From Raffaelea ambrosiae (lineage: Eukaryota > Ascomycota > Sordariomycetes > Ophiostomatales > Ophiostomataceae), in assembly GCA_002778195.1 (NCBI GenBank), contig PCDI01000018.1:383283-447282 (forward strand): a stretch of 64,000 nt of DNA. The letters run 5' to 3'. Within the stretch, counting starts at the first letter, position 1, and the number at the start of each line of letters is the position of its first letter. Position numbers and translations under genes: made by a program. Shown here in pieces: positions 52,763 to 62,405 of this stretch. The notes under the pieces are model-generated. The model was not told the DNA's origin, made no database searches, and was given only the letters and a program-made list of their open reading frames with translations.

Positions 52763-55380
52763 TGGTCCGTTGGCGGTCTTCTGCTGGGGACCACAAAGAC
52801 GCTCTTCGTGCCGGTTCGGTGGAAGAAACCACCTACTTGCAGTGTGGCAGACCAAGCACCAGGGTCGAGGACAAGGCGAGCAAGGCTGGCATGGAGCCCG
52901 TGAGGGGTGGTGGCGGCGGCACTCCGCAGGGCAGCAGATACGAGGGTAGGCCGTATCAGGTCGGATAAGGCAGATCAGAACGGAAGTATGGTGTCTCGTC
53001 CGAAAAGGATGGCGGAATATCAATGCATTGCTTCGTATGCAGGCAAATTCTCGTCTTTCGTTTTGTCGTCCAAAAAAATTTTGCCCTTTTTTTGCTTTTT
53101 TTTTTTTTTTTTTTTTTTTTGGCTTGGTAGTCAGATCCGGTTCAACGGTGGTCACGTGTGGACGTGGCAGGTGTGGAGACGGAAAGCGGGAAGGAAAGAC
53201 AGGTGCCCACACGACGTCCCAGCCAGCGAATGAGGCGGCGTCCCGACGAATGCGACTTCCTCCTGTTTAATGGGGATTCCTGATTGGCTGGCCATGGCTG
53301 CCGGCTGTCAGATCGACCCCAATAATACGCGTTGTCTGGCTGTGTGAGAGGGCCGTCGATCTGGTTGTCCACCCCCCCCTTGGCAGTCAGACTTTATGGG
53401 TGCCTCGCCCGCCTCCCCTGCATTCTGACACTGCACGTGCCATTTCATGGTTCTCACGTCGGAACGTTCTGTGTCATTTCCCTTTCATCTATCTCTGACT
53501 CGTCGTGAGGCTTCAAAAGGAGGCGTCATGCTTCGGGACGTCCATGCATCACGACACGTTGTCAACCGGACATCGAATGGTGGTGAAGGACTACGGGGTA
53601 CTGCCATGACCCTTCGTAAGAGGGAGATAAAACAGCTTTGCGGTTCCTAGGCTTACGCTGTACGGGCGGGTGAAACAGCCGGCTCGGGCTGTGCTCGGGA
53701 CAATCGCAGCGCATACCATGTAACAATAAGGCACCAAGAGGCTGAAGAAGAAGATGGCAACCAACCACCAGGGCGTCTTCGAGAGATATGTCCCAAAAGG
53801 GGTGGCCGAAGAACGGCAGATACGATTACGTGCTGCACCACCCCAAAGAGCCTACCAAGACGGACGACACGACCAATACGATCTGCAAAGGATCGGCGCC
53901 AACCACAAGTGGCTGTGGTGCTCAGGTGTCTGCCGATCTGATTGGGGCCGCCAAGAAGCAGCGAGACGATGCTGGGACCGAGACCAGACCAACAGGATCC
54001 GAGAAGCAAGCAAAAGCGCTTGCCGGGGCCAAATCTCACCTGCATAGGTCTGGTTTAACTAGTATGTATGTTCTATCCAAGGACGACGCTGCTAAGAACA
54101 GGGAGCCAAGTCGGACGAGATTCCAAGAGCCAAGAGCCAAGAGCCAAGAGCCAAGAGCCAAGAGCCAAGCCTCATGCTTGGTGTCTCTGATAGAGAGACA
54201 TGGAGAGAGATTCTTTGATTCTTTCTCTTGGAAATCTAGACCGTCCCCGGTGTGGTCTTTGTGTTTTGTGAGGGGAGATCTTGGGCGAAGTTTGTGTCAC
54301 GACTACCCTCTTTCTCCCATCCCGTTCGTTGGAGCTGGACGCCCGGGCAGCCGGGGCGGGCGTGGGGGCATTCGAGGCGACCATGAAGAAGTGGGCAGGC
54401 AGTTGCTTTTTGCTTCTCATGGCATTTCTGCCTACTGCGCTGTTCTTTTTTTCTTTTCGTTTATTTTCGTTTATTTTCCTTTTTTCCCCTTTTTTTCTTT
54501 CTATTCCAAAGGTTTGGTTCCCTTGGCCAGCCTTGATCATACAAACACGCCCGAGATTTCCTTTGTTTCCTTCGTTTCTCTTCGCCTGGAAGGGACGACG
54601 ACGAGCGAGACGAAAACTGGGGGCTCTCCCCATCGACGCCTCTTCGACGTCCACTGAAAGAAGGCTGAAATAGGAGACATGTGGGTATTCAGCTACAGGT
54701 GTGGTGTGGGTGGTTGTGCGGGTCTGTGTGCTGCCGGTCTAAATAAACCGGATGCATGTTTGCTACATGGATTGCTATATTTATAAGTCGTATGGCGGGC
54801 TGTGTTTGTTTCTCGTCTTACGCCCTTCGGTGACGGGGAATCCCCCCCCCCTTCCACGGTGTGTCCGGGCAAGGTTCTGGATCGCCTGCAGCCCCCCCCC
54901 CCCGGTTACTCTCAGCTGCTACCATACTATCCGTCTTACAGGATGGATCGAGCTGACTGGGACCGGGACTGGGGACCGGCCAAGCGCGCCCCCTTGCTTC
55001 GAGGCTCTTATTATTTTATGATGCTCTTTTCCAGCTCCCAGGTTGGTGTTGTTTCTCTCACACATCTTGAGAAGACTGCCTTTTTGTTTTGCTCTCGTTT
55101 GGAAAAAGGAGTCTTTTTTTCGATCTTTCTTTTTCGATCTTTCTTTTTTGTTCTTTCTTCCGTCTTCTTTTCTCTTGTTTTCTGCTTCCCAGCCTTTCTT
55201 TCCCTTCACTCGTTTTCTCTCACACTCTCGCTCCCGGCGTGGACAGTCGCTCTCCGCAGGCTTTACGCACCATGCCTTCATGAAGTGTCCACCGCACCCA
55301 CCGTTGGCTCACACACGAGAATACAGTGGGCACGCATCAACTGGGAGGCTTCGTTCTCGTTCTTTGCTCTAGATACCAGC
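52763..55380. other. divergent promoter region between the Gfd2-like and DUF3433 genes
   Basis: No supported gene. It contains a T homopolymer near 53099-53120, CACGTG cores near 53147 and 53434, an AGAGCCA array at 54123-54169, C homopolymers near 54843-54852 and 54893-54903, and a long pyrimidine-rich leader before 55381. A 289-codon frame at 53788-54657 has no recognisable domain and runs through the AGAGCCA array. Confidence 0.55.
54123..54169. repeat. 7-bp tandem repeat AGAGCCA
   Basis: Six direct copies of AGAGCCA in intergenic DNA. Confidence 0.92.
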
Positions 55381-58300
55381 ATGTACAGTCCCGTGGGAAC
55401 GGGAGACATGGGAGGAGGGCAGGGCGGACGAAGAGCAAGACGTGCCCCAGCCGCCCCACGGAGGACGGCCGGGGAGGTCTATTGTGGATACCGTGCCGCA
55501 TCCTCCGAGGAGCCTGCCGAGGAGCCTGCCGAGGACGTGCCACAGACTCGCACCGCGGCAGCAGGCCGGCCCGCCCACAGCCGCCTGGTCAGCGGCGACA
55601 GCACGGACAGCCTCCCGTGCGAGAAACAGCGGCAGCAGCAGCAGCAGCGCTTCCAGCTGGCCGCGATGCGGGACAGCTACCGGCCGACGCCGCTGCGGTG
55701 GCCCTTCATCGCGGCGGTGATGGCGCTGCTGGTGGGCGCCATGGCCTGCGTGGTGTATGCCCATCTGTCGATGCCCGACTCGCAGAGCACGGCCGTGATC
55801 CACCAGCAGCAGCACCAATACCAACACCAGCAGCAGTCAACGGTTGGGGTGTCGTCTCTCGGCTACCGGCCGGTTCTGGGCCGGGGCTTCAACGACAGCG
55901 ACGCGGCCTCCACGGAGGGGCCGTCTGCCCCCGAGAGCAGTCCATCGCCGAGTTCTCTGAGTTCTCTGGGTTCTCCGACTTCTTCGAGTTCTCCGAGTTC
56001 TCCGAGTTCTCCAAGCTCGCCAAGTGTTCTCTCCACTCCTTCCACCTCTTCTCTTCCTTCTTCGACTCCCTCGTCGGCTTCCTTGTCTGCGTCTGCTACC
56101 TCTCCTCGTCCTTCGACCTCCCTACCCTCCATCAGCGACGTTCCTGCACCAACCAACGCTTCAGCAACTGGGCAGCCGTCCAGAGGCGATCTCTCGGTGA
56201 CCACCATCACCACGACGGGGCCCATCACAATCACGCCCATCTCCAGCACGGTGGTCACGTCGACGGGCTATTCGACCTTCAGCTCGACCATCACAGCCTC
56301 GCCCAAGATCACCTTTGTGTCGGGCAGCTCCGTGGCGAGCGTCACGGTCGTCGAGAGCGCGACGACCGTGCTGGTGTCCCTGACCAGCCTGGAAACGACC
56401 GTCCGCACGTCCAGCTCGGTGGAGGTGACCGTCACCAACACATACGTCTCGACGACCCAGTCGGTGGTGACGCACACGGCCGCGCCCAGCACGTACTATC
56501 TTCCGCAGCCATCCACGGCCAGCACGGAAGCGCCGTCGGTCATTGTTACGCAGGTCACGACGCCGTTTACGACCACGCAGACGCAGACGCCCGGCAACCC
56601 GTACATTGTGTACGGGCCGGTGACCATTACGTCGACGTATACTGTTCGTGGTGGTGGCGACGATGGAAGCAGCAGCAGCAAGGGTGGTGGCGGTGGCAGT
56701 GACAGCGGGAACGATGGAAATGGAGATGGAGATGGAGATGGAGATGGAGATGGAGATGGAGATGGAGATGGAGATGGAGATGGAGATGGAGATGGAGATG
56801 GAGATGGAGATGGAGATGGAAATGGAGACGGACATGGAGACGGACATGGAGACGGACATGGAGACGGACATGGAAATGAAAGTGGCACCAGTGGCAACAA
56901 CAAAAATGGAGATGGCAGTGACCGAAACACACCTCCGCCGCCGGTGACCCAGGTCTTCACCACCGTCGTCGGCGGCCAGGTGACGACGTTTGTCCAGACC
57001 GGCGGCGGCCTCACGACGATCGTGTCGACCCTCGGCCCCGGGCCGGAGACCCTCACCCAGGCCGTGGCGGTGGGCGGCTCGCTGGTGACGCTGACGCGCA
57101 CCGGCCCGTCTTGGGCGGTGACGCTGACCACGTCCCGGCCCCAGACGTTGTCCACGGTCACGTCCACGCGGCCGCGCTCGACCGTCGTGTCGACCACCGT
57201 CCGATCCGGCTCCGGCTCCGGCTCCGGCTCCGGCCCCGCGTCGGCGTCAGCATCAGCATCGGCGTCGACAGCCACCAGCGCGGCCGACAGCCCCAAGGTC
57301 GTCGTCAGCACCAAGGTGCTCGACCTTGAGCCCGGCACGTACTTTGTCGCCACCTTCCTGCCCACCGTCGTGGCCGTGCTGCTGTCCTTGCCCCTGCGCG
57401 TCATCGACCTCAACGCCAAGATGTACCAGCCCTTTCATGCGATGAGCAGCCGCGGTGGTCGGGGTGGCGGCGGTCGTCGTCGTCGTAGTAGTAGCAGCAG
57501 CAGCGGAGCCCGGGGGGCCGACTGCATGACGCTGGACTTCTCGGGGCCCTGGGGCACCGTCGTGGCCCCCTTCACCGCGGCCGCCTTCCCCGTGCCCATG
57601 CTGACGACCCTCCTGGTGGCGCTGTCGTCGCTGCTGGCGCCCCTGGCCACCGAGGCCCTCGGCCTCAAGATGCACGGCACCTGCTCCGTCACCGACGGCC
57701 GCGGCTGTGCGGGCGCCCTCGGCGTGTCCGTGGCCCCCGCCTATGCCCTGATCGGCGTCCTGGGCCTGATGGTCGTGCTGCTGGCCGCCCTGCTGGTGCT
57801 GCTGCGCCGCTGGCACACCGGCGTCTATGCCGACCCCTGGAACATGGCCGGCATGGCCGCCCTGCTGGCCAACCCGGAGGTGCGCCGGGTCGGCGCCGCG
57901 GCCCGCTCGGCGCCGGCGCTGACACGGGCGCTGGCCGACCGCCGGTTTGCGCTCGGCTTCTACCCGACCGCCGACGGCCGCAGCGAGGCCTACGGCATTG
58001 TGCTCGTGGACGACGAGGACGGCAACACCAGCAGCAGCAACAGCGGCAACAGCAACACCAGCAACACCGCCGCTGGCTCGGAACCCTCCCGCCAGCCGTT
58101 CCTCGCGCTCACCGTCGTCTACCGCGTGCTCTTCTTCGTCCTACTGGCGGCCCTGCTCGCCCTCGTGCTCTACTACCACATCGGCTTTGGCGGCGGCCGC
58201 GGCGGCAGCCACCGCACCGACAACAACAGCGGCCTCGGCGTCTTTGTCGCCACCAACGCCTTCGGCGTCCGCTTCGGCATGGCCGCCCTCGGCGTCGCCG

Positions 58301-59055
58301 TCGTCTTTGGCTGGACCGCTCTGTTCCTGAGCGTCGCCGCCGTCGCCCCCTTCCAGGCCCTGGCCGCCCCGGCCGCCCAAGCCAAGGCCGCCCCGGCCGC
58401 CCAGGCCGCCAGCCGGACCGTCCTGGTGTCGCCGCGCCCGACCAACGAGTTTTCCGGCCTGTGTGCCGCCGTGCGCCAGCGCCACGTCTTGGGGGCCGTC
58501 GTCTGCGTCATGACCATGCTGGCCGAGTTCTTGCCCGTGCTGCTCGTCAACGTGCCCTACAACGTGACCCAGACGAGCGCCGCGTCGGCCGTCTGCGCCC
58601 GTCTCGTGGCCGCCGTGCTGGCCCTGATGCTGCTGACCCTGGCCGCGTCGCTGGTCGCCGTGCGCTGGCCCGCCATGCCGGCCGACCCGCGCACCATCGC
58701 GGGGCTGCTGTACTACGTCGCCGACGCCCACGTGCTGCCGGACCTGCTGGCGGCCGCCCGGGTGGCGCAGCTGCCGCGCGCCGAGAAGGAGGCCGCCGTG
58801 CGGCAGCTGGGGCGGCGGTACTTTTACGGCCAGCTGACGGGGCGGACGGGGCGGCGACGGCTGATGCTGGATGCGGATGCGTCGCCGGCGGATGTCCACA
58901 ACGCTGCTGGCGGCGGCGGCGGCGGCGGCGGCGGCACGACGGCCTACGAGGGCGGGCCGTTCTATGTGTATCAACAAGGCTACAGCCGACTGCAGGGGCA
59001 GCCGGGGCAGCCGGGGCAGCCAGGCTACCAAGGGCAAGGGCATCCCCGTTTTTGA
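55381..59055 (+). CDS. large DUF3433-type fungal membrane protein with GD-repeat ectodomain
   Basis: Single exon, 1224 residues. A cytosolic basic/acidic N-terminus precedes a first membrane segment at about 107-128 (PFIAAVMALLVGAMACVVYA). A long Ser/Thr/Pro-rich stretch follows, with SSP repeats, a Gly-Asp repeat (about 445-485) and further TTxxT-rich sequence. It is probably exposed to the cell surface or a lumen and heavily O-glycosylated. From about residue 650 there are at least six membrane segments (YFVATFLPTVVAVLLSLPL; APAYALIGVLGLMVVLLAAL; VYRVLFFVLLAALLALVLYY; FGMAALGVAVVFGWTALFLS; VMTMLAEFLPVLLVNVPYNV; AAVLALMLLTLAASLVAV) arranged like two copies of the DUF3433 module common in filamentous ascomycetes. 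The function of this family is unknown. I chose the ATG at 55381 because the frame upstream is pyrimidine-derived low-complexity sequence. Confidence 0.75.
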   Translation: MYSPVGTGDMGGGQGGRRARRAPAAPRRTAGEVYCGYRAASSEEPAEEPAEDVPQTRTAAAGRPAHSRLVSGDSTDSLPCEKQRQQQQQRFQLAAMRDSYRPTPLRWPFIAAVMALLVGAMACVVYAHLSMPDSQSTAVIHQQQHQYQHQQQSTVGVSSLGYRPVLGRGFNDSDAASTEGPSAPESSPSPSSLSSLGSPTSSSSPSSPSSPSSPSVLSTPSTSSLPSSTPSSASLSASATSPRPSTSLPSISDVPAPTNASATGQPSRGDLSVTTITTTGPITITPISSTVVTSTGYSTFSSTITASPKITFVSGSSVASVTVVESATTVLVSLTSLETTVRTSSSVEVTVTNTYVSTTQSVVTHTAAPSTYYLPQPSTASTEAPSVIVTQVTTPFTTTQTQTPGNPYIVYGPVTITSTYTVRGGGDDGSSSSKGGGGGSDSGNDGNGDGDGDGDGDGDGDGDGDGDGDGDGDGDGDGDGNGDGHGDGHGDGHGDGHGNESGTSGNNKNGDGSDRNTPPPPVTQVFTTVVGGQVTTFVQTGGGLTTIVSTLGPGPETLTQAVAVGGSLVTLTRTGPSWAVTLTTSRPQTLSTVTSTRPRSTVVSTTVRSGSGSGSGSGPASASASASASTATSAADSPKVVVSTKVLDLEPGTYFVATFLPTVVAVLLSLPLRVIDLNAKMYQPFHAMSSRGGRGGGGRRRRSSSSSSGARGADCMTLDFSGPWGTVVAPFTAAAFPVPMLTTLLVALSSLLAPLATEALGLKMHGTCSVTDGRGCAGALGVSVAPAYALIGVLGLMVVLLAALLVLLRRWHTGVYADPWNMAGMAALLANPEVRRVGAAARSAPALTRALADRRFALGFYPTADGRSEAYGIVLVDDEDGNTSSSNSGNSNTSNTAAGSEPSRQPFLALTVVYRVLFFVLLAALLALVLYYHIGFGGGRGGSHRTDNNSGLGVFVATNAFGVRFGMAALGVAVVFGWTALFLSVAAVAPFQALAAPAAQAKAAPAAQAASRTVLVSPRPTNEFSGLCAAVRQRHVLGAVVCVMTMLAEFLPVLLVNVPYNVTQTSAASAVCARLVAAVLALMLLTLAASLVAVRWPAMPADPRTIAGLLYYVADAHVLPDLLAAARVAQLPRAEKEAAVRQLGRRYFYGQLTGRTGRRRLMLDADASPADVHNAAGGGGGGGGGTTAYEGGPFYVYQQGYSRLQGQPGQPGQPGYQGQGHPRF
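56712..56880 (+). repeat. GATGGA hexanucleotide minisatellite in DUF3433 coding sequence
   Basis: About 18 near-perfect GATGGA units (56712-56822), then four GACGGACATGGA variants. In frame they encode (Gly-Asp)n and then Gly-Asp-Gly-His. Confidence 0.93.
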
Positions 59056-59548
59056 ATCCTGGTGCGAAAGAAGACACGGCAATTTTCACACCAAGGATGG
59101 AAGTCTGGACATGGACAGGCTTGGGCACACAAACACTCCAACCATGGCATGGCACAGCATCTTTTTTTTGTCAAGAGGATTCTAGGCAGTGGGAACAAAC
59201 ACGAAACATATACAAATCAGACAAGCGAGCCTGCGGCCGTATCCCGAGAAGCGAGAGGGCTTGTGCGAGAAGGGATCACAAGTGCTGGTTGATGCCAGAG
59301 TTTTGTTGTACCGGCGTTCTATTGTAGAAGCAATATGCAGTATTGCTAGGCCAGCACCAATGAGAGAGAGATTGACTTTGGCTTTGCTGGACGCCATCAA
59401 TCATACGGGACATGCACAGTTTGCGGGCCACCCAAGCTTTGCGGCCCCGACCCCTTCCCATGCTTCGCTCACAACCCCCCCTGTGACGTGCGCTTTTCTT
59501 CTTTCGCCCAGAGATGTCTTTGTACTTTTTGGGGGCACCCGTCTGCCC
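59056..59548. other. convergent 3' flanks
   Basis: No supported gene between the DUF3433 stop and the stop of the minus-strand NAD(P)-binding gene. Confidence 0.6.
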
Positions 59549-60364
59549 CTACTCCTTCGTCACCGGCTCGCCTTCCACGGCATCGACGCGGTCCCGCACC
59601 ACCCGGTCCACGGCCGCCTCAATCTCCTCGGTCCCGTCCAGCAGGTCCACCCATGCCGACGTCGTCCCCGGGTGCGCCAGCAGCGCATCCGCCACCCGCG
59701 CCACCGACGCCCGGCTGACGGTCCCCGACGGGCCCGCGGTGCGGCCCAGCGCCACCGGGCCCGCCGGCGCCAGCGTCAGGGCGCCCGGCCGCAGGTCGAT
59801 GGCGGCCAGGTCGTGCGGCCGGGCCCGCCCCGCGCGGTACAGGGCCTCGTCGGCCGGCATTTTGGCGTCGTAGTACGTGGGCAGCTGGTCGCGGTTGACG
59901 GCCTGGGCGGCGGCCCAGCCGGCGGCGTCCCACCAGGCGGGCGGCGCGCGCCGGGCGCCCAGGTACGACACCAGCAGGAAGCGGGTGACGGACGGCGTGG
60001 CGGCGGCGGCCTGGATGAAGGCGGTGGCGGCGTCGCGGTCGACGGCGTAGGTGCGGCCGGGCCCGCCCTGGCCGCCGGCGCCGGCCGACCAGACAATGTA
60101 GTCCGGGCGGACCTCGTCGATCAGCGCCTGGGCGCGCGCCTGGGCGTCCGCCGGGGACAAGGAGGAGGCGCCGATGTCGTCCTCGATGTTGCGGACGAGG
60201 ACATGGAGGAGGCTGGAGCCGGCCGGGGCGAGGGCCCGGATGGCGGCGACCTGGTCGGGGTTGCGGATGACGCTGGTGACTTTCCAGGCGCGCTGGAGGA
60301 GCAGCGGGGTCAGCAGCTGGGCGACCTTGCCGTGGCCGCCGATGAGGAGGACGTGGTGGGACAT
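59549..60364 (-). CDS. NAD(P)-binding Rossmann protein, atypical SDR (NmrA/YwnB-like)
   Basis: Single exon, 271 residues. The N-terminus HHVLLIGGHGKVAQLLTPLL has the GxxGxxA/G nucleotide-binding loop of atypical SDRs and NmrA-like proteins. VIRNPDQ gives a basic residue after strand 2, suggesting NADP preference. DYIVWSAGAGG marks strand 4, and FLLVSYLGARR lies where the active-site strand usually is. TYYDAKMPADEALYRA supplies a Y-xx-K pair and DLRPGALT the conserved PG block. Fungal relatives are annotated only as NAD(P)-binding oxidoreductases, and the substrate is unknown. Local GC content is very high, with homopolymer-free coding sequence. It is convergent with the DUF3433 gene. Confidence 0.85.
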   Translation of the reverse strand: MSHHVLLIGGHGKVAQLLTPLLLQRAWKVTSVIRNPDQVAAIRALAPAGSSLLHVLVRNIEDDIGASSLSPADAQARAQALIDEVRPDYIVWSAGAGGQGGPGRTYAVDRDAATAFIQAAAATPSVTRFLLVSYLGARRAPPAWWDAAGWAAAQAVNRDQLPTYYDAKMPADEALYRAGRARPHDLAAIDLRPGALTLAPAGPVALGRTAGPSGTVSRASVARVADALLAHPGTTSAWVDLLDGTEEIEAAVDRVVRDRVDAVEGEPVTKE

Positions 60365-61154
60365 GACGGTGGGGGGGGGGTTGGTTGGTTCTGGATGCCT
60401 CTTGTTTCTTGGCTTTTCGGAGTGGAGAAGCTCGATTGCGAGTTGTATGAGAAGTTTGGTGAGAACGCTAGTGGGAATGCCACTGTGAGAACAGCGTGCC
60501 CGCGGTTTTCAATAGTCTTGTCTGTGGACACTGTGTCTGGGATGGGGCATGTTTCGTTTCCGTGTCTTTTTTTTTCTTTGCGCAGCGACGGACACGGCAT
60601 TTGTACACTGGACGTTGCAAGAAGAAGACGCCATTGGTCATTTGTCTGAATAATCAGCGGAGTCTCGGTCACGTTCGGCCCGGAATGACGGAACGGCTTG
60701 CATGACGACCATCCGTGACAGGCAAAGAGACGGTGATTCTCCGAGACAGCCCATCTGCATCCATCCCGACACTGGCACAGAGGATGCCATTCGCCACAGT
60801 TCCCGTCGTCCATTGGGAAGGCTTGCCTGGTCTCGGTCCGCGGCTGCAGACGAGATATGTTGGGGAAGAGGAAGGCTAGATTTGTTAGGAAGACAAATCG
60901 GACTTCTGCTATGTCTTCAAGCCATATGTCTTCAGATTAAATTGGATTTTCTGCTATATTCTCTATGTCTTCAAGCCGTATGTCTTCAACCAAATTTACT
61001 AAAAAAAAAACCCCATTTCTGCTACATATGTGTCATCAAAATCAACGCAAAGCTGGGGCTCTTTTGTGATGTCGTGTCAGCAAAGTGTGCCGGACTGCGG
61101 GTGTAAGACGTACCTGCATCGAGAACGCGCTCTCTCTCTCTCTCTCTCTCTCGC
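60365..61154. other. intergenic, with a (CT)n tract
   Basis: No supported gene. A CT dinucleotide run at about 61130-61153 abuts the stop codon of the next minus-strand gene. CTTCAAGCCATATGTCTTCA-like direct repeats occur near 60915-60990. Confidence 0.6.
60915..60994. repeat. imperfect direct repeat of about 57 bp spacing
   Basis: TATGTCTTCAAGCC(A/G)TATGTCTTCA occurs twice, near 60912 and 60966, with similar flanking TTCTGCTA sequence. This suggests a short segmental duplication. Confidence 0.7.
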
Positions 61155-62405
61155 TCAGTTCCTTTCCACCGTCGCCTCCGCCAGGCCTTCGCCGTCCAGC
61201 CACTGCCGAAGCTTCCCCATCGTCGGGCCCTGGCCCGCCAGCAGCCGGATCACAAAGTCGTGGAACGACTCGGGCGTGCAGTGGCCCGCCCGGTAGACCA
61301 GGGCCGCGTACACCCGCGACCACTCACTCACGCGGGCCGGGTAGAGCGCCGCCGCGGCTCGCACGCGGACGTCGGCGGCATTGATGAGGCATCGGCCGCC
61401 GCCACCACGGCGCCTGCTCATGAGCACCTGCTGGGCCCTCTGCGCCAGGACTCGAAGGTAACCCGCAAGCGTGTTTCTTTCTTCCTTTTCTTCTTCTTCT
61501 CCAGAGTCGCCATCGCCGCGCATCGTCGCCGTTCCCTCACTCGGGCTGTCGTCGCCGTCGCCGCGCATCGTCGCCGTTCCCTCACTCTGGCTGTCGTCGG
61601 CGGCGGCACGTTTCGTCATCTTGGAAAAGTCAATCACCAGGCCAGGCCCGGGAGGACACATCCAGCCAGCACGCGGGCGCAGCAGGTTCGCAAGCACCTC
61701 CCGCGTCGGCGCCAGCCAGAGCAGGTACAGGTCCCGGGGCAGCACCCGGGCGCTGGTCGTGCCGAAGCGGGTATAGACGTCGCTGTCGGCCTCCCCCACC
61801 AAACCGGGGCTGCGGACCACCCCGGCATCGGCCCCGGTGGTCTGGCCGTCGTAGCACGTCGCCAGCACGGGCTCGAGCCAGTCCCTGTAGGCCGCGAGGG
61901 CCTTCGCGGACGGCTGGTTGTTGGGGTGGAGGACGGCGGCGATGTGCTCCTGGGAGCGCACCGCCAGGTTGGAGTCCCGTACGAGGGCAAACGGCTTGGT
62001 GCGGCCGCCGCTCGCGGGGAGGCCGTGCAGCTCGCTGAGCAGCGGCTCGGCGAGCCACAGCAGCGTCGCGAGCTTCTTGAGGGCGATCAGCACAAGCTCT
62101 TCCGACTGTGCGTCGTCTGCCTCCGGGCGCTCTTGGGCCACGTGCATCTGCAGGTGCCACACCAGCTCGGTGCCCATGCCGCCGGGCAGATGCTCACCGG
62201 CCCGTTTGGCCCAGCGTTGGTTGCTTGCCGAGACGCCCACGGTGACAGCATTGCCCGGGTCCGTGTTTCGGGGGACGAACGTAATGGAGGGGGCGATGAC
62301 CTTGTAGCCACGGGGATACGCAGTGGTCCTGGCTGCGTCACGGAAGACATGTTCGAGCTTGGCACTTGTCACGTTGTTGGGGGGGCTTCCAGTCTGAGAA
62401 GCCAT
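61155..62405 (-). CDS. unrecognised fungal protein
   Basis: Single exon, 416 residues from the ATG at 62405. I do not recognise a family with confidence. The central part looks globular (LVWHLQMHVAQE; LVLIALKKLATLLWLAEPLL; SKALAAYRDWLEPVLATCYD; DLYLLWLAPTREVLANLL) and vaguely recalls the helical region of fungal amidoligase-like proteins, but no catalytic motif was identified. A tandem duplication near residues 265-300 repeats SEGTATMRGDGD twice and is followed by an acidic run. A short C-terminal segment (SFHDFVIRLLAGQGPTMGKL) resembles an ordinary helical domain. No signal peptide or membrane segment is seen. The upstream in-frame extension (to 62765) is low quality and probably 5' leader. 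Confidence 0.6.
   Translation of the reverse strand: MASQTGSPPNNVTSAKLEHVFRDAARTTAYPRGYKVIAPSITFVPRNTDPGNAVTVGVSASNQRWAKRAGEHLPGGMGTELVWHLQMHVAQERPEADDAQSEELVLIALKKLATLLWLAEPLLSELHGLPASGGRTKPFALVRDSNLAVRSQEHIAAVLHPNNQPSAKALAAYRDWLEPVLATCYDGQTTGADAGVVRSPGLVGEADSDVYTRFGTTSARVLPRDLYLLWLAPTREVLANLLRPRAGWMCPPGPGLVIDFSKMTKRAAADDSQSEGTATMRGDGDDSPSEGTATMRGDGDSGEEEEKEERNTLAGYLRVLAQRAQQVLMSRRRGGGGRCLINAADVRVRAAAALYPARVSEWSRVYAALVYRAGHCTPESFHDFVIRLLAGQGPTMGKLRQWLDGEGLAEATVERN
61513..61607 (-). repeat. tandem duplication of about 48 bp in the coding sequence
   Basis: The segment encoding SEGTATMRGDGDD is present twice in tandem with few differences (CGGGCTGTCGTCGCC versus CTGGCTGTCGTCGGC at the junctions), indicating recent origin. 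Confidence 0.85.

Noticed and set aside
51131..52903. 590-codon plus-strand frame opposite the Gfd2-like gene
   Set aside because: Antisense shadow in high-GC sequence. The minus frame has the DEDDh motifs.
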